Shown: in pieces, positions 15,548-22,103 of the stretch
Layout: each line of letters starts with the position of its first letter
Numbering within the stretch: the stretch's first letter is position 1
From: a virus
IMG/VR virus record: IMGVR_UViG_3300017709_000017
Location: 1 to 31,070 of that record
Direction: 5' to 3' (one strand)
Length of the DNA stretch: 31,070 nucleotides
The notes under the pieces: generated by a model
The model's database searches: none
What the model was told of the DNA's origin: nothing
The model's input: the letters and a program-made list of their open reading frames with translations, nothing else
Position numbers and translations under genes: made by a program

Positions 15548-15820
15548 TTACTTCACCAATAAGACTTCGGCATGGTAGGTTAGGTTTTTATAATGTGATG
15601 CGTAATCCTCGTCTTCATTCATCAGAACATTATGCCTCTTGAGATAATGGATAGCAGAAGTGTGATCCCGGTGCAAAGAACGTCCAATCTGGGGAAAGCT
15701 AAACCTGAAATGCCGGGCGAGGGCTGCGTACAAATACTTAAACACAACATTATGTTGATCGGCTCTCTTTTGATCTCGAAACGCATTAAACTCGGCACCA
15801 GTAATGATTTCAAACACCAC
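15548..15820 (-). CDS. Stand-alone DnaA domain IV-like DNA-binding protein
   Basis: The DUF1064 gene ends 17 bp upstream and no ATG is available, so I start at the GTG at 15820 (or 15817), preceded by GAAGAGG. The 90-aa product has ALARHFRFSFPQIGRSLH RDHTSAIHYLKRH (residues about 33-62). This matches the signature helix-turn-helix of the bacterial DnaA C-terminal domain, with the conserved R-D-H-T-x-x-x-H that contacts the DnaA box. No AAA+ ATPase domain is present. With the initiator immediately downstream and a perfect DnaA box inside that gene, it likely binds the phage origin, either helping or replacing host DnaA. Alternatively it titrates boxes to control timing. Confidence 0.75.
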   Translation of the reverse strand: MVFEIITGAEFNAFRDQKRADQHNVVFKYLYAALARHFRFSFPQIGRSLHRDHTSAIHYLKRHNVLMNEDEDYASHYKNLTYHAEVLLVK

Positions 15821-15837
15821 AATAACCTCTTCAATAT

Positions 15838-16185
15838 CTATACTTCCGTGATGATTGTCCCCGGGAAATACGCCTCGACCAACTTCTTTTTGAGCCGATA
15901 AACCGGGGTTTTCACTCCCTTCACATCCTCGACCACCATGGCTCCGAATTGACCGTCTACTCCCTTCACATTCTTGTCGATGTACTGAAAATCTGCCCGG
16001 TATGTGCATATCTTTCTCCCATTAATTTCTACTTTAAATTGTGGCTGCAATTCCAAATGACTGATACTGCCTGTCTTTTCTCTCAGTTTAAGAATCGCAT
16101 AGCGATTAGCTTCCTTCTTGGAGTCAAAGGTAATGCCATCAAGAGTGGTTTTAATCGCCCGGTATTTATTATGAGTAAACTTCAC
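15838..16185 (-). CDS. DUF1064 family, PD-(D/E)XK nuclease-like
   Basis: This 115-residue protein has the family layout: KYRAIKTTLDGITFDSKKEA (residues 8-27), ILKLREKTGSISHLELQPQF, then TYRADFQYID and VVEDVKGVKTPVYRLKKKLV. The E in the KKEA helix, the D in YRADF and the E-x-K pair in VVEDVKG form a PD-(D/E)XK-type active site. Such phage proteins are considered endonucleases, possibly acting on branched DNA, but I know of no firm substrate. It starts with GTG overlapping the previous TGA. Its place between regulator and replication genes fits a role in processing replication or recombination intermediates before packaging. Confidence 0.85.
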   Translation of the reverse strand: MKFTHNKYRAIKTTLDGITFDSKKEANRYAILKLREKTGSISHLELQPQFKVEINGRKICTYRADFQYIDKNVKGVDGQFGAMVVEDVKGVKTPVYRLKKKLVEAYFPGTIITEV

Positions 16186-16397
16186 GGAAATAATCCCTGT
16201 GGTCTTGGAAGAGGTGGCGGAGTAACGTGGTCAAACGTGCCAACTGATAAATCTCGCTCCTCGTCGTAACGAATAATCATGGCACAGTAAGGTGTGTGTC
16301 CGGGCGTGGTATTGTAGTTCTTATAAAAAGCATTACAGACCGCTTCGTCGTTAAACTCCATCATAATCATAGCCACATAAATCACCGTTTCCTTCAT
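16182..16397 (-). CDS. Hypothetical early protein (71 aa)
   Basis: The ATG at 16397 overlaps the stop of the upstream gene (ATGA), and the TGA overlaps the GTG of the DUF1064 gene. The product begins MKETVIYVAMIMMEFNDEAV, contains several Tyr and two Cys residues, and ends in a Pro-rich PPPLPRPQGLFP tail. It has no recognisable domain. Overlaps on both sides and its position in the early-left block make it a credible gene. It could be a host-directed or regulatory protein, but I see no direct evidence for that. Confidence 0.65.
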   Translation of the reverse strand: MKETVIYVAMIMMEFNDEAVCNAFYKNYNTTPGHTPYCAMIIRYDEERDLSVGTFDHVTPPPLPRPQGLFP

Positions 16398-16600
16398 TCG
16401 ATTGACCCGGTTTGTCGTCGGCTGTTGAACTTGCAAGACAGCTTCAGTTCTTCTTCAATCAATCGAAACAATTCTTTCATGTCCTTTTCCTTTCGCACCA
16501 ACATATTAAGATTTTGGCACCGCTTGTACTGGATCATCGCCTCTTGAACTTTCTTGTACTGAACAGGGATTGTCGCCCTGATAACTTGCAACTCTGTCAT
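16394..16600 (-). CDS. Hypothetical charged helical protein (68 aa)
   Basis: This 68-residue, mostly helical protein contains YKKVQEAMIQYKRCQNLNML then EKDMKELFRLIEEELKLSC, a likely coiled-coil hairpin, and a basic tail. It overlaps the ribbon-helix-helix gene by ATGA at its start and the next gene by ATGA at its end. It could be a partner of the ribbon-helix-helix protein or a small regulator. No family is recognised. Confidence 0.65.
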   Translation of the reverse strand: MTELQVIRATIPVQYKKVQEAMIQYKRCQNLNMLVRKEKDMKELFRLIEEELKLSCKFNSRRQTGSIE

Positions 16601-16809
16601 TGTCCAAGCATCCTTTCCACAGCGTCATTTACGTCATTTATAGCCGTTTTGCGTCTTTTTGGCTCCGGGTTTTCAAGAGATTGTTTGAGTAACACTTGTG
16701 CAAGGCTTGCCATAGATCGTCGTTCATTTTCAGCAACTTGCTTGAGTTTCTTATGCAAATCTTCTTCGATTCGTATGTATAAAGGGACCAACATTTCTAT
16801 TCCGTTCAT
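16597..16809 (-). CDS. Ribbon-helix-helix DNA-binding regulator (CopG/Arc type)
   Basis: Residues 8-45 read VPLYIRIEEDLHKKLKQVAE then ERRSMASLAQVLLKQSLE. This is a beta strand with alternating residues, a first helix and a second helix entered at the MASLA turn, as in CopG/Arc transcription factors. Length is 70 aa from the first ATG. A second ATG five codons in (16794) has a better-placed GGA. It is the first gene of the leftward early block and lies 12 bp from a copy of the conserved 14-nt motif in the divergent control region. It is therefore a candidate for autoregulation or for controlling the early/late switch. Confidence 0.75.
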   Translation of the reverse strand: MNGIEMLVPLYIRIEEDLHKKLKQVAENERRSMASLAQVLLKQSLENPEPKRRKTAINDVNDAVERMLGQ

Positions 16810-16821
16810 AAAAAAGTACCA

Positions 16822-16835
16822 TCTAGGTCTTGAAC
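16822..16835 (-). promoter_or_regulatory. Conserved 14-nt motif, copy 3 (divergent early region)
   Basis: Minus-strand GTTCAAGACCTAGA lies 12 bp upstream of the regulator gene and inside the only divergent intergenic region of the window. The short distance to the ATG means a transcript starting in or after it would have almost no leader. It fits the five-copy consensus. Confidence 0.7.
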
Positions 16836-16858
16836 ATATGATATCGTTATGCTATCTG
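16830..16858 (+). promoter_or_regulatory. Possible rightward early promoter
   Basis: On the plus strand TTGAAC (16830-16835) and TATCTG (16853-16858) are 17 nt apart, a weak sigma70-like arrangement ahead of the rightward operon. The -35 overlaps the conserved motif, so a factor bound there could switch direction. The -10 match is poor. Confidence 0.3.
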
Positions 16859-16898
16859 TATAGAGAGAATAATAGGAATATTGAAAGAGGGATACATT

Positions 16899-17084
16899 AT
16901 GACAACGGAAACACTTACATTTAGCAAGGATCGCTTGGCTCGGCTCAAGGACAGCTATGCACAGGCCATCAGCGAGGGCAGGGATGAGTTCACCTTTGAT
17001 GGTTACGACTTTCTTGTTGGCTACGCCAAGTACCTCATAGAGTATCTCGACAACCATTTTGAGAAAGCACAGGGGAAACGATAA
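16899..17084 (+). CDS. Hypothetical early protein (61 aa), first gene of rightward operon
   Basis: I start at the ATG at 16899, which has AGAGGG 7 nt upstream. A TTG further upstream in frame lies across that site and is not needed. The product, MTTETLTFSKDRLARLKDSY then FTFDGYDFLVGYAKYLIEYL, is acidic and amphipathic. As far as I recall, similar short proteins occur in early regions of marine phages, with no known role. Being first in the early operon it may act on the host or regulate later genes. Its TAA overlaps the next ATG. Confidence 0.75.
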   Translation: MTTETLTFSKDRLARLKDSYAQAISEGRDEFTFDGYDFLVGYAKYLIEYLDNHFEKAQGKR

Positions 17085-17347
17085 TGGTTACGAAAAAAGA
17101 AATAAGGCAGTTTGATAAAATATCTAAACGCTACAAACCTAAACTGTCTGATACTGAATTTTATTATGTACGGGATGCAGTGTCTTTCTATGGAAAATCT
17201 AAAAAAGGAACCCCATACCAAGATATACATAAAGTGGTTTCAGACGTTTTTGATAAAGCAGAAAAGAAAGCTCAGAAAATTCTCGACAATCATATCAAAA
17301 AAGAAAAGTCGCATAATATATATAGGGGAAAAAGTGATGGCTCTTAA
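17084..17347 (+). CDS. Hypothetical Lys-rich early protein (87 aa)
   Basis: This is a highly basic 87-residue protein, rich in Lys and Tyr: TKKEIRQFDKISKRYKPKLS, then FYYVRDAVSFYGKSKKGTPY and a C-terminal Lys-rich helix. It starts in the previous stop (TAATG) and ends 11 bp inside the recombinase gene, so the three are co-translated. It may bind nucleic acid. No family is recognised. Confidence 0.7.
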   Translation: MVTKKEIRQFDKISKRYKPKLSDTEFYYVRDAVSFYGKSKKGTPYQDIHKVVSDVFDKAEKKAQKILDNHIKKEKSHNIYRGKSDGS

Positions 17348-18170
17348 AATTAGGGATACAGCCGGGCAAGAACATAACGACACAGAGTATTTCGCTTATG
17401 TCCGGGTCAGTACCGACAAACAGGATACCATTAACAACCGTCATATCATTGAAAAGTGGCTTAACGGTGGGGATCATAAAGTAAAATGGTACGAGGATTC
17501 CGGGTACTCAGGTTCTATAGCTCTCAGAGAGCGTCCGGGGCTGCACCAGTGCATTAAAGATGCGAAAGCTGCGAAAGGGACCATTATTGTTGCAACGCTC
17601 GACCGGTTTGGTCGTAAGGCTTGGGAAACATTGCAGTTCTTCGATCAGGTCGTAGCCAAGGGCAAGGTGAAGTTTGTCTGCTGCGATGATCCTACAATCT
17701 CAGAGGATAAAATGCGACTGCATATGAAAGCTATGTTTGCTGAATTTGAACGTGAGAAAATACAAGAGCGTACCAAAAAGGCATTGGATCGTATTAATCA
17801 AGAGATAGCCGAGAAGGGGTCCTATATAACAAAAGAGGGCAAGACCATCACGCAGTTGGGGGGCAATAAAAACATGGATAAAGCCCGGGCTGCTTCCTCT
17901 CAAAAAGTACAATCTAAAGCCGACTATTTTGCCGATATGATGCGTCCTGTAATCTTGGACCTTTTGAGAAGAGGGTTTACTTTTCGGGATATGGCAGACT
18001 ATCTTGAAGCGAAATCCGTTATGTATCCTACCCAAAGAGGGGGAAAATGGGGTGCATCAACGGTCTATAATTTGGTCAAACGAATACGAAAATTCGGGCC
18101 AGATACTGCAAGTGAAATTGATAAACTTGTAGAAAGTAACGTCATTAACAAAGGAGAGAAAAATGACTGA
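17337..18170 (+). CDS. Serine recombinase (resolvase/invertase-type, small)
   Basis: I start at the ATG at 17337, preceded by AGGGGAA. The 277-aa protein has the resolvase catalytic domain in its N-terminal 150 residues. The motif FAYVRVSTDKQD contains Arg23 and the nucleophile Ser25, DSGYSGS and RPGL follow, then LDRFGRK (Arg90, Arg93), and AMFAEFEREKIQERTKKAL leads into the E-helix. The C-terminal 100 residues contain a helix-turn-helix-like region (LLRRGFTFRDMADYLEAKSV, then GGKWGASTVYNLVKRI). It is too short for a large serine integrase with a zinc ribbon and coiled coil. Roles could be DNA inversion, resolution of genome multimers, or integration. No inverted recombination sites flank an obvious invertible segment. 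Confidence 0.92.
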   Translation: MALKIRDTAGQEHNDTEYFAYVRVSTDKQDTINNRHIIEKWLNGGDHKVKWYEDSGYSGSIALRERPGLHQCIKDAKAAKGTIIVATLDRFGRKAWETLQFFDQVVAKGKVKFVCCDDPTISEDKMRLHMKAMFAEFEREKIQERTKKALDRINQEIAEKGSYITKEGKTITQLGGNKNMDKARAASSQKVQSKADYFADMMRPVILDLLRRGFTFRDMADYLEAKSVMYPTQRGGKWGASTVYNLVKRIRKFGPDTASEIDKLVESNVINKGEKND

Positions 18171-18468
18171 ACAAAATTATGTACGACAGATAATAAATGA
18201 TGCAGAATATTTGCGATACCGTGGGATGCGAGTCGCAAGCCGAATTACTGTGCCTTTAACGAGTACACCTCATATTAAAAATGCAGCCGTTGCGTTTCGT
18301 CACCTTGCTAAAGAGTTAAATGCAATCTTTCGGGATAGCAAACGCTCAGACATTGATAAAGTTTACTTTGCACAGCAGCTTGCAACTTCCACAGGACAAC
18401 GCCTTAAAGGTGAAGCAAGTCCAAATGGTTTTTGGGGTGCGGATGGCTCTTATAAGGGTGTAAGATAA
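18163..18468 (+). CDS. Hypothetical early protein (101 aa)
   Basis: It begins 8 bp before the recombinase stop, after AAAGGAGAG. The sequence MTEQNYVRQIINDAEYLRYR, then a helical middle, SDIDKVYFAQQLATSTGQRL and an end GFWGADGSYKGVR, shows a mixed helical protein with a Gly/aromatic tail. No domain is recognised. Its place between the recombinase and recombination enzymes suggests an accessory role, but this is a guess. Confidence 0.7.
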   Translation: MTEQNYVRQIINDAEYLRYRGMRVASRITVPLTSTPHIKNAAVAFRHLAKELNAIFRDSKRSDIDKVYFAQQLATSTGQRLKGEASPNGFWGADGSYKGVR

Positions 18469-18566
18469 ATTATATTCACGGCTTAGACGGGTATTCTAGG
18501 CTTTTGTATCAAAATGGTGACCCCGATAAGGTTATGAACAGGGGTTTAAAAATAGGGAAAAAATAT
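18469..18566. other. Non-coding gap in the rightward operon
   Basis: About 98 bases lie between a hypothetical gene and the membrane protein gene. I see a loose resemblance to the conserved motif (TTCTAGG then CTTTTG near 18494) but with an inserted base and no GAAC, so I do not call it. No terminator or convincing promoter is visible. Confidence 0.4.
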
Positions 18567-18827
18567 ATGAAACATATACTTAGCAATCTGTATGACTCTA
18601 GTAGTCGCATAATATATATTATGACAGGTCGTTATCAGACCTATCAATCTAAATTAATTAGTCTTTCACTAATTGGACTGTTTGTCCTGTGCATAGAAGC
18701 AATTATTCTTCTCGGCATTTTTCTGATTCTTATACTATCACTTTGGTTTGGTTGTACAATAACTGATTCTTGTTATGCCGTTCAAAATGTATCTATAACC
18801 TCTAGCAAATGGAGGTCATTTACATGA
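18567..18827 (+). CDS. Small membrane protein in the recombination operon
   Basis: The first ATG with an acceptable site (AGGG) is at 18567, giving 86 residues; the frame could be read from 18504 with a TTG. The N-terminal 30 residues are polar. A hydrophobic stretch of about 34 residues (ISLSLIGLFVLCIEAIILLG, IFLILILSLWFG) then makes one long or two short membrane segments, and a polar tail follows. Its TGA overlaps the exonuclease ATG (ATGA), so it is likely a real gene. A single membrane protein among DNA-recombination genes suggests superinfection exclusion or host membrane targeting. This is inference only. Confidence 0.6.
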   Translation: MKHILSNLYDSSSRIIYIMTGRYQTYQSKLISLSLIGLFVLCIEAIILLGIFLILILSLWFGCTITDSCYAVQNVSITSSKWRSFT

Positions 18828-19747
18828 AATGGAGTGATGATTCTGTTGAGTTGGGTGCAAGTAAAGTAGCACCATTAATTTTAGATCAAGGGGCGTTTGG
18901 AACCGTAGCCGAGGATATACGCCAGTTAGTTTTAAATGCTAAGAAAGGTTTAAAGTCTTCAACCTATTTTAATAAAGCTGCTATTGAACGTGGGAATAGA
19001 CTTGAGCCGGCATTGAAGATTTGGGCTATGGATGAACTGCAATCTATGTGTGGTCCAAATGTGATGGTCAATGGGATTGAGCCTGAAGACGCTGATCGGC
19101 TGCCGGAGTACAAACTGGCTGCAAGTTGTGATCATAAAGTTTTAATTGTGGGTGGTGAATTAACGGTACCAAATCCCATGGGGGATGATTTCGCAATGAA
19201 GGGCGAGATACCATTAGAGATTAAAACAGATGGTACATCAGATGGACCACCCAAGTACGATTATATTATACAGTTAAACGTGCAGATGAAGTGCATGGGT
19301 GCTGACTTTGGTGTGATTGCTGTGCTGTCCAAAGGCTTGAAGTTTACTTTATATCCTTACAAACGAGATAAGGAGCTTTGTAAATTAATTGAAGAACGAG
19401 TGACAGACTTTTGGCACCGGGTAAAACACAACATTCCTTATCCTGAGAAAAAAGATAGTAAGCCGGAAACGATTAACTTGGATCGTCTTAATTCTAAGAA
19501 GTCTGTTCTTGATTGCATCGACAATTATCACAAATGCGAGTCTGAAGTGGACAAGTGGACTGAAGAAAAGACAAACGCAAAGAATGTTTTGGTCGGAGTT
19601 CTTGAAGCCCACAATGCTCAGTACGCTGAAATTGGTGATTATAAAATTAACTATCCTGTTGTGGAACGCAAAGCCACGCCAGAGAAAACTGTCCCGGCAA
19701 AACCGGCAACGCAACATCGACGATTTAGTATAGAGGTGAGAAAATGA
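18824..19747 (+). CDS. YqaJ-type exonuclease (lambda-exonuclease-like recombination nuclease)
   Basis: I use the ATG at 18824, which has GGAGG 8 nt upstream. The 307-aa protein carries the YqaJ family active site in order: ERGNRLEPAL (Glu61), AASCDHKVL (Asp103), PLEIKTDG (Glu132, Lys134) and YIIQLNVQM (Gln150/Gln154). It would degrade the 5' strand of double-stranded DNA ends, leaving 3' tails for the annealing protein encoded next. The pair forms a lambda Red/RecET-type recombination system. The C-terminus is a charged, Lys/Glu-rich extension beyond the nuclease core. It overlaps recT by ATGA. Confidence 0.93.
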   Translation: MKWSDDSVELGASKVAPLILDQGAFGTVAEDIRQLVLNAKKGLKSSTYFNKAAIERGNRLEPALKIWAMDELQSMCGPNVMVNGIEPEDADRLPEYKLAASCDHKVLIVGGELTVPNPMGDDFAMKGEIPLEIKTDGTSDGPPKYDYIIQLNVQMKCMGADFGVIAVLSKGLKFTLYPYKRDKELCKLIEERVTDFWHRVKHNIPYPEKKDSKPETINLDRLNSKKSVLDCIDNYHKCESEVDKWTEEKTNAKNVLVGVLEAHNAQYAEIGDYKINYPVVERKATPEKTVPAKPATQHRRFSIEVRK

Positions 19748-20562
19748 AAAACGCACTTGTTCCTACAAATATATCAGAAGCCATGCAGATCAGCGAAATG
19801 CTTGCAAGCTCGACTGTCATTCCAAAAGACTACGTGGGAAAACCTGCCAATGTCTTTGTGGCAATTAATGCCGGGATGTCGATGGGCTTGTCACCTTTTC
19901 AAGCCATGCAGAACATAACGGTTATCAATGGCAAACCCTCTGTGTGGGGGGACGCTATGCTCGGTATGGTTCGATCTTCTCCCAAGTGTCTTGGAATTGA
20001 CGAGACTGTAACGGGTGAGGGAGATAAAAGAACGGCTACCTGTATAGCGACTCGTAAAAATGGCGATGTAATTGAAAAGATTGAAAGATCGTTCTCTTGG
20101 TTTCAAGCAAAGAAGGCAAACTTAACAACCCGGGGACCGTGGCAAGCCTATCCAGATCGGATGTTGCAAATGAGAGCCAGAGGGTTTTGTCTCAGAGACG
20201 CATTTCCTGACGTACTGGGGGGCGTTATTACTGCCGAGGAAGCCCAAGACTACCCGGACACTCAACCGACCCTAGAACCCCCAAAAATGGAAGCTATAGA
20301 GTCAAAGCCAGAAGAGCCTTGGGTAATTCATGTGCCGGGTAAAGACTCTATCGTGGTTAACAACGCTGAAACGTGGGCTAATGGTTATGAAGCCATGGCA
20401 AACCAAATTATTTCAGCAAAAAAACTAACTAAAGTGTCTAAAGCAGAAAAACTTATTGCTTTTCGATCTGTAAACCAAGCTGCGTGGGATGAACTTCAAC
20501 AAGATCATGAAGAACTTTATAATAAACTTATGAAATTAGAGGAGAACTTTAATAATGAGTGA
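19744..20562 (+). CDS. RecT-family single-strand annealing protein
   Basis: This 272-residue protein matches the RecT family core. SEMLASSTVIPKDYVGKPAN is followed by VAINAGMSMGLSPFQAMQNI, VINGKPSVWGDAMLG and MVRSSPKC, and then WQAYPDRMLQMRARGFCLRD and AFPDVLGG. These correspond to the beta-hairpin and helical elements that bind single-stranded DNA in RecT/Redbeta-type proteins. The C-terminal 90 residues are acidic and lack conservation by eye, usual for an interaction tail. It pairs with the overlapping exonuclease for homologous recombination, concatemer formation and repair at phage DNA ends. Confidence 0.92.
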   Translation: MKNALVPTNISEAMQISEMLASSTVIPKDYVGKPANVFVAINAGMSMGLSPFQAMQNITVINGKPSVWGDAMLGMVRSSPKCLGIDETVTGEGDKRTATCIATRKNGDVIEKIERSFSWFQAKKANLTTRGPWQAYPDRMLQMRARGFCLRDAFPDVLGGVITAEEAQDYPDTQPTLEPPKMEAIESKPEEPWVIHVPGKDSIVVNNAETWANGYEAMANQIISAKKLTKVSKAEKLIAFRSVNQAAWDELQQDHEELYNKLMKLEENFNNE

Positions 20563-20794
20563 TGTAATAATGAGTGATTTTCCGCTAACTCCACGGCAAA
20601 TGTCGGTGTTTAAATCGTTAAAGCAATATTATAAAAAACATAAATTCATGCCGACGCAGCGAGAGATTAAAGCTGACATGAAAATCAAAAGCGACTCTGT
20701 AATCATAGAGTGTCTTAAAGCGTTAGAAGAAAAAGGATTCATTGAGCGTCGGCCGGGTGGTATGCGTATGATCCGAATCTTAAAAGATATTTAA
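20555..20794 (+). CDS. LexA N-terminal-type winged-helix protein without protease domain
   Basis: This 79-aa protein is a single DNA-binding domain: LTPRQMSVFKSLKQYYKKHK, FMPTQREIKADMKI, then KALEEKGFIERRPGGMRMI. This follows LexA's N-terminal domain (L-T-x-R-Q...F-x-P-x-x-R-E-I...ALEEKGYI) with no cleavage site or catalytic Ser/Lys domain. It could bind SOS-like boxes or phage operators and control the early-to-late change. The start region is duplicated (TAATAATGAGTGAT at 20550 and 20565), giving two possible ATGs 15 nt apart. It overlaps RecT by 8 bp. Its stop shares TTAA with the stop of the convergent endolysin gene. Confidence 0.85.
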   Translation: MSDVIMSDFPLTPRQMSVFKSLKQYYKKHKFMPTQREIKADMKIKSDSVIIECLKALEEKGFIERRPGGMRMIRILKDI

Positions 20795-21303
20795 CTCATT
20801 AACTGTTGGGCTTGTTCTAACGCTTCTTTGTTACGACGAGTCCAACCTTTTCCAAACGTATCAAATGTTTTTAAACCTTCATAAAAGCCCTGACGCTTGT
20901 CGTGCATCTTAATTAAGACTTCTGCTGTATTATGTTCAGCCAATGCTTTGAGAGTTTGCGGTCCAATCCCACCATCCTGTTCAACTCCAATAATGCCCTG
21001 CAATGCTTTTGCAGAGCGACTTACGCCAGAGTTAACACCCCAATCAAAGCAGAAAAAATCAAGACCGGGTGGTAAATCATCACACTTTAATCGTTTCCAA
21101 TATTCGTGTTTATAAATTGGGGCAACGTCAGTTGGAGTAAGTTTTTTCATTTCTCCATCCTTAATACTTCGACCAACCCAACTACTATATGTGTTTCGTG
21201 TTACACCAAGATTCGTTTCACCGCCCGGATCACGGGGATGATTAACGTAACCACCTTCGTGATGCAGGAGCATTTCTAATGCTTTGTCAAAGTTCTCTTG
21301 CAT
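20791..21303 (-). CDS. Endolysin, GH108-family muramidase
   Basis: This 170-aa enzyme has the GH108 N-acetylmuramidase start EMLLHHEGGYVNHPRDPGGE, in which the Glu of HEGGY is the catalytic residue, followed by TNLGVTRNTYSSWVGR. Further on are YKHEYWKRLKCDDLPPGLDF, CFDWGVNSGVSRSAKALQG and the C-terminal putative peptidoglycan-binding helices with QDGGIGPQTLKAL. It has no signal peptide and should need a holin to reach the cell wall. It ends convergently with the LexA-like gene. It starts inside the stop of a small basic gene (TAATG). Confidence 0.95.
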   Translation of the reverse strand: MQENFDKALEMLLHHEGGYVNHPRDPGGETNLGVTRNTYSSWVGRSIKDGEMKKLTPTDVAPIYKHEYWKRLKCDDLPPGLDFFCFDWGVNSGVSRSAKALQGIIGVEQDGGIGPQTLKALAEHNTAEVLIKMHDKRQGFYEGLKTFDTFGKGWTRRNKEALEQAQQLMS

Positions 21304-21464
21304 TAGCGTTTCTTACGAGGGCTTGCAGTCTTTGCAGCTTGCTTAAAGTTCTTAGCAGTCGGGGCTCCTTTGCTTCCCGGCTTTCTCATTTTCTCGCCTG
21401 AACCGGCAGCTATTCTTTTTTTCTTTGCGTGAATGTTTGCATATAAACCGGGTTTTTTTGCCAT
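21303..21464 (-). CDS. Small basic protein (53 aa) in lysis cassette
   Basis: The frame begins at the ATG at 21464 and ends in the endolysin start (TAATG). The product starts MAKKPGLYANIHAKKKRIAA, then GSGEKMRKPGSKGAPTAKNF, and ends in KKR. It is very Lys-rich with no membrane segment. I recall near-identical proteins (AKKPGLYANIHAKRKRI) in many marine podophages, with unknown role. Conservation of that kind and the coupling to endolysin support it as real. Confidence 0.8.
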   Translation of the reverse strand: MAKKPGLYANIHAKKKRIAAGSGEKMRKPGSKGAPTAKNFKQAAKTASPRKKR

Positions 21465-21465
21465 G

Positions 21466-21843
21466 TTATTTTCCTACTTTCTTTACACGTTCTAGGGTTC
21501 TAAGTCCCCCCAATCCAAGCATTCCCATAAGAACCGGGAGCATGACTGAGGTATCCGCTTGAGGGATTTCGATATTAAAAGGGGCAGCAAGTGGAGCGAT
21601 TAAAAAATTTACCATAAAACCAAGGACACAGACCCAAGCGGTTGCGGGTCGCCACGATGATTGAAACCAGTTTCCTTTTGCATCCTCTTTATTTATTTCT
21701 AATTGTGCCAAGAGAGCTTGTTGTGCATGGGTGTCAGCCATTGTCGCTAACTCATGGGCTAACTGAGCCTTCTGATCTTTGTCTTCTATGACTTTATCTA
21801 AGAGCCCAGAAACAGGACCAATAAGACTATTAATAATACTCAT
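21466..21843 (-). CDS. Holin, GTA-type three-helix family
   Basis: I choose the ATG at 21843, which has AAGGAGAA 7 nt upstream, over the GTG two codons earlier. The 125-residue protein has a helical N-terminal half with a coiled-coil-like region (KDQKAQLAHELATMADTHAQ). Next comes NWFQSSWRPATAWVCVLGFM, then a run of hydrophobic segments to LMGMLGLGGLRTLERV. The W-R-P-x-T/A-x-W-V-C pattern is typical of the GTA_holin_3TM family. It would permeabilise the inner membrane to release the endolysin downstream. It lies one base from the small basic gene and overlaps its upstream neighbour (TAATG). Confidence 0.87.
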   Translation of the reverse strand: MSIINSLIGPVSGLLDKVIEDKDQKAQLAHELATMADTHAQQALLAQLEINKEDAKGNWFQSSWRPATAWVCVLGFMVNFLIAPLAAPFNIEIPQADTSVMLPVLMGMLGLGGLRTLERVKKVGK

Positions 21844-22103
21844 TACCACTTCTCCTTGTTAGCCCAGTAAGCAGCAGACATAAGACCTTTGCTAATGTTT
21901 GATCTATGCCGAGCTTTAAATGAACGTGACCGGGCTGTATCTTTCTTGTCCCCTGACACTCCTTGCTGACCAAACCGAATTGTTTTTATTTTGTTGCCTT
22001 TTTTTGCAACAACCACATGAGACTTTGTTGAGTGTCCGGGTGTTCGTTTGGGCTTGTTATAGGACATTAATCCAAGCCGTTTTAATCTTGGGTCCTTACT
22101 CAT
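21843..22103 (-). CDS. Basic protein with KSFKARH...YWANKEKW motif (86 aa)
   Basis: This is a basic 86-aa protein. After MSKDPRLKRLGLMSYNKPKR it reads KSHVVVAKKGNKIKTIRFGQ, then SFKARHRSNISKGLMSAAYW and ends ANKEKW. The RSFKARH and (A)YWANKxKW patterns recur in phage and giant-virus proteins of the DUF6321/DUF5872 kind, as I remember it, with no known function. It sits in the lysis cassette between two membrane proteins, and is coupled to both through start/stop overlaps. Confidence 0.78.
   Translation of the reverse strand: MSKDPRLKRLGLMSYNKPKRTPGHSTKSHVVVAKKGNKIKTIRFGQQGVSGDKKDTARSRSFKARHRSNISKGLMSAAYWANKEKW

Noticed and set aside
18491-18510. A sixth copy of the 14-nt motif (TTCTAGGCTTTTGTAT)
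   Set aside because: It has an inserted base and lacks the conserved GAAC part; in this orientation it would point leftward into the plus-strand recombinase operon.
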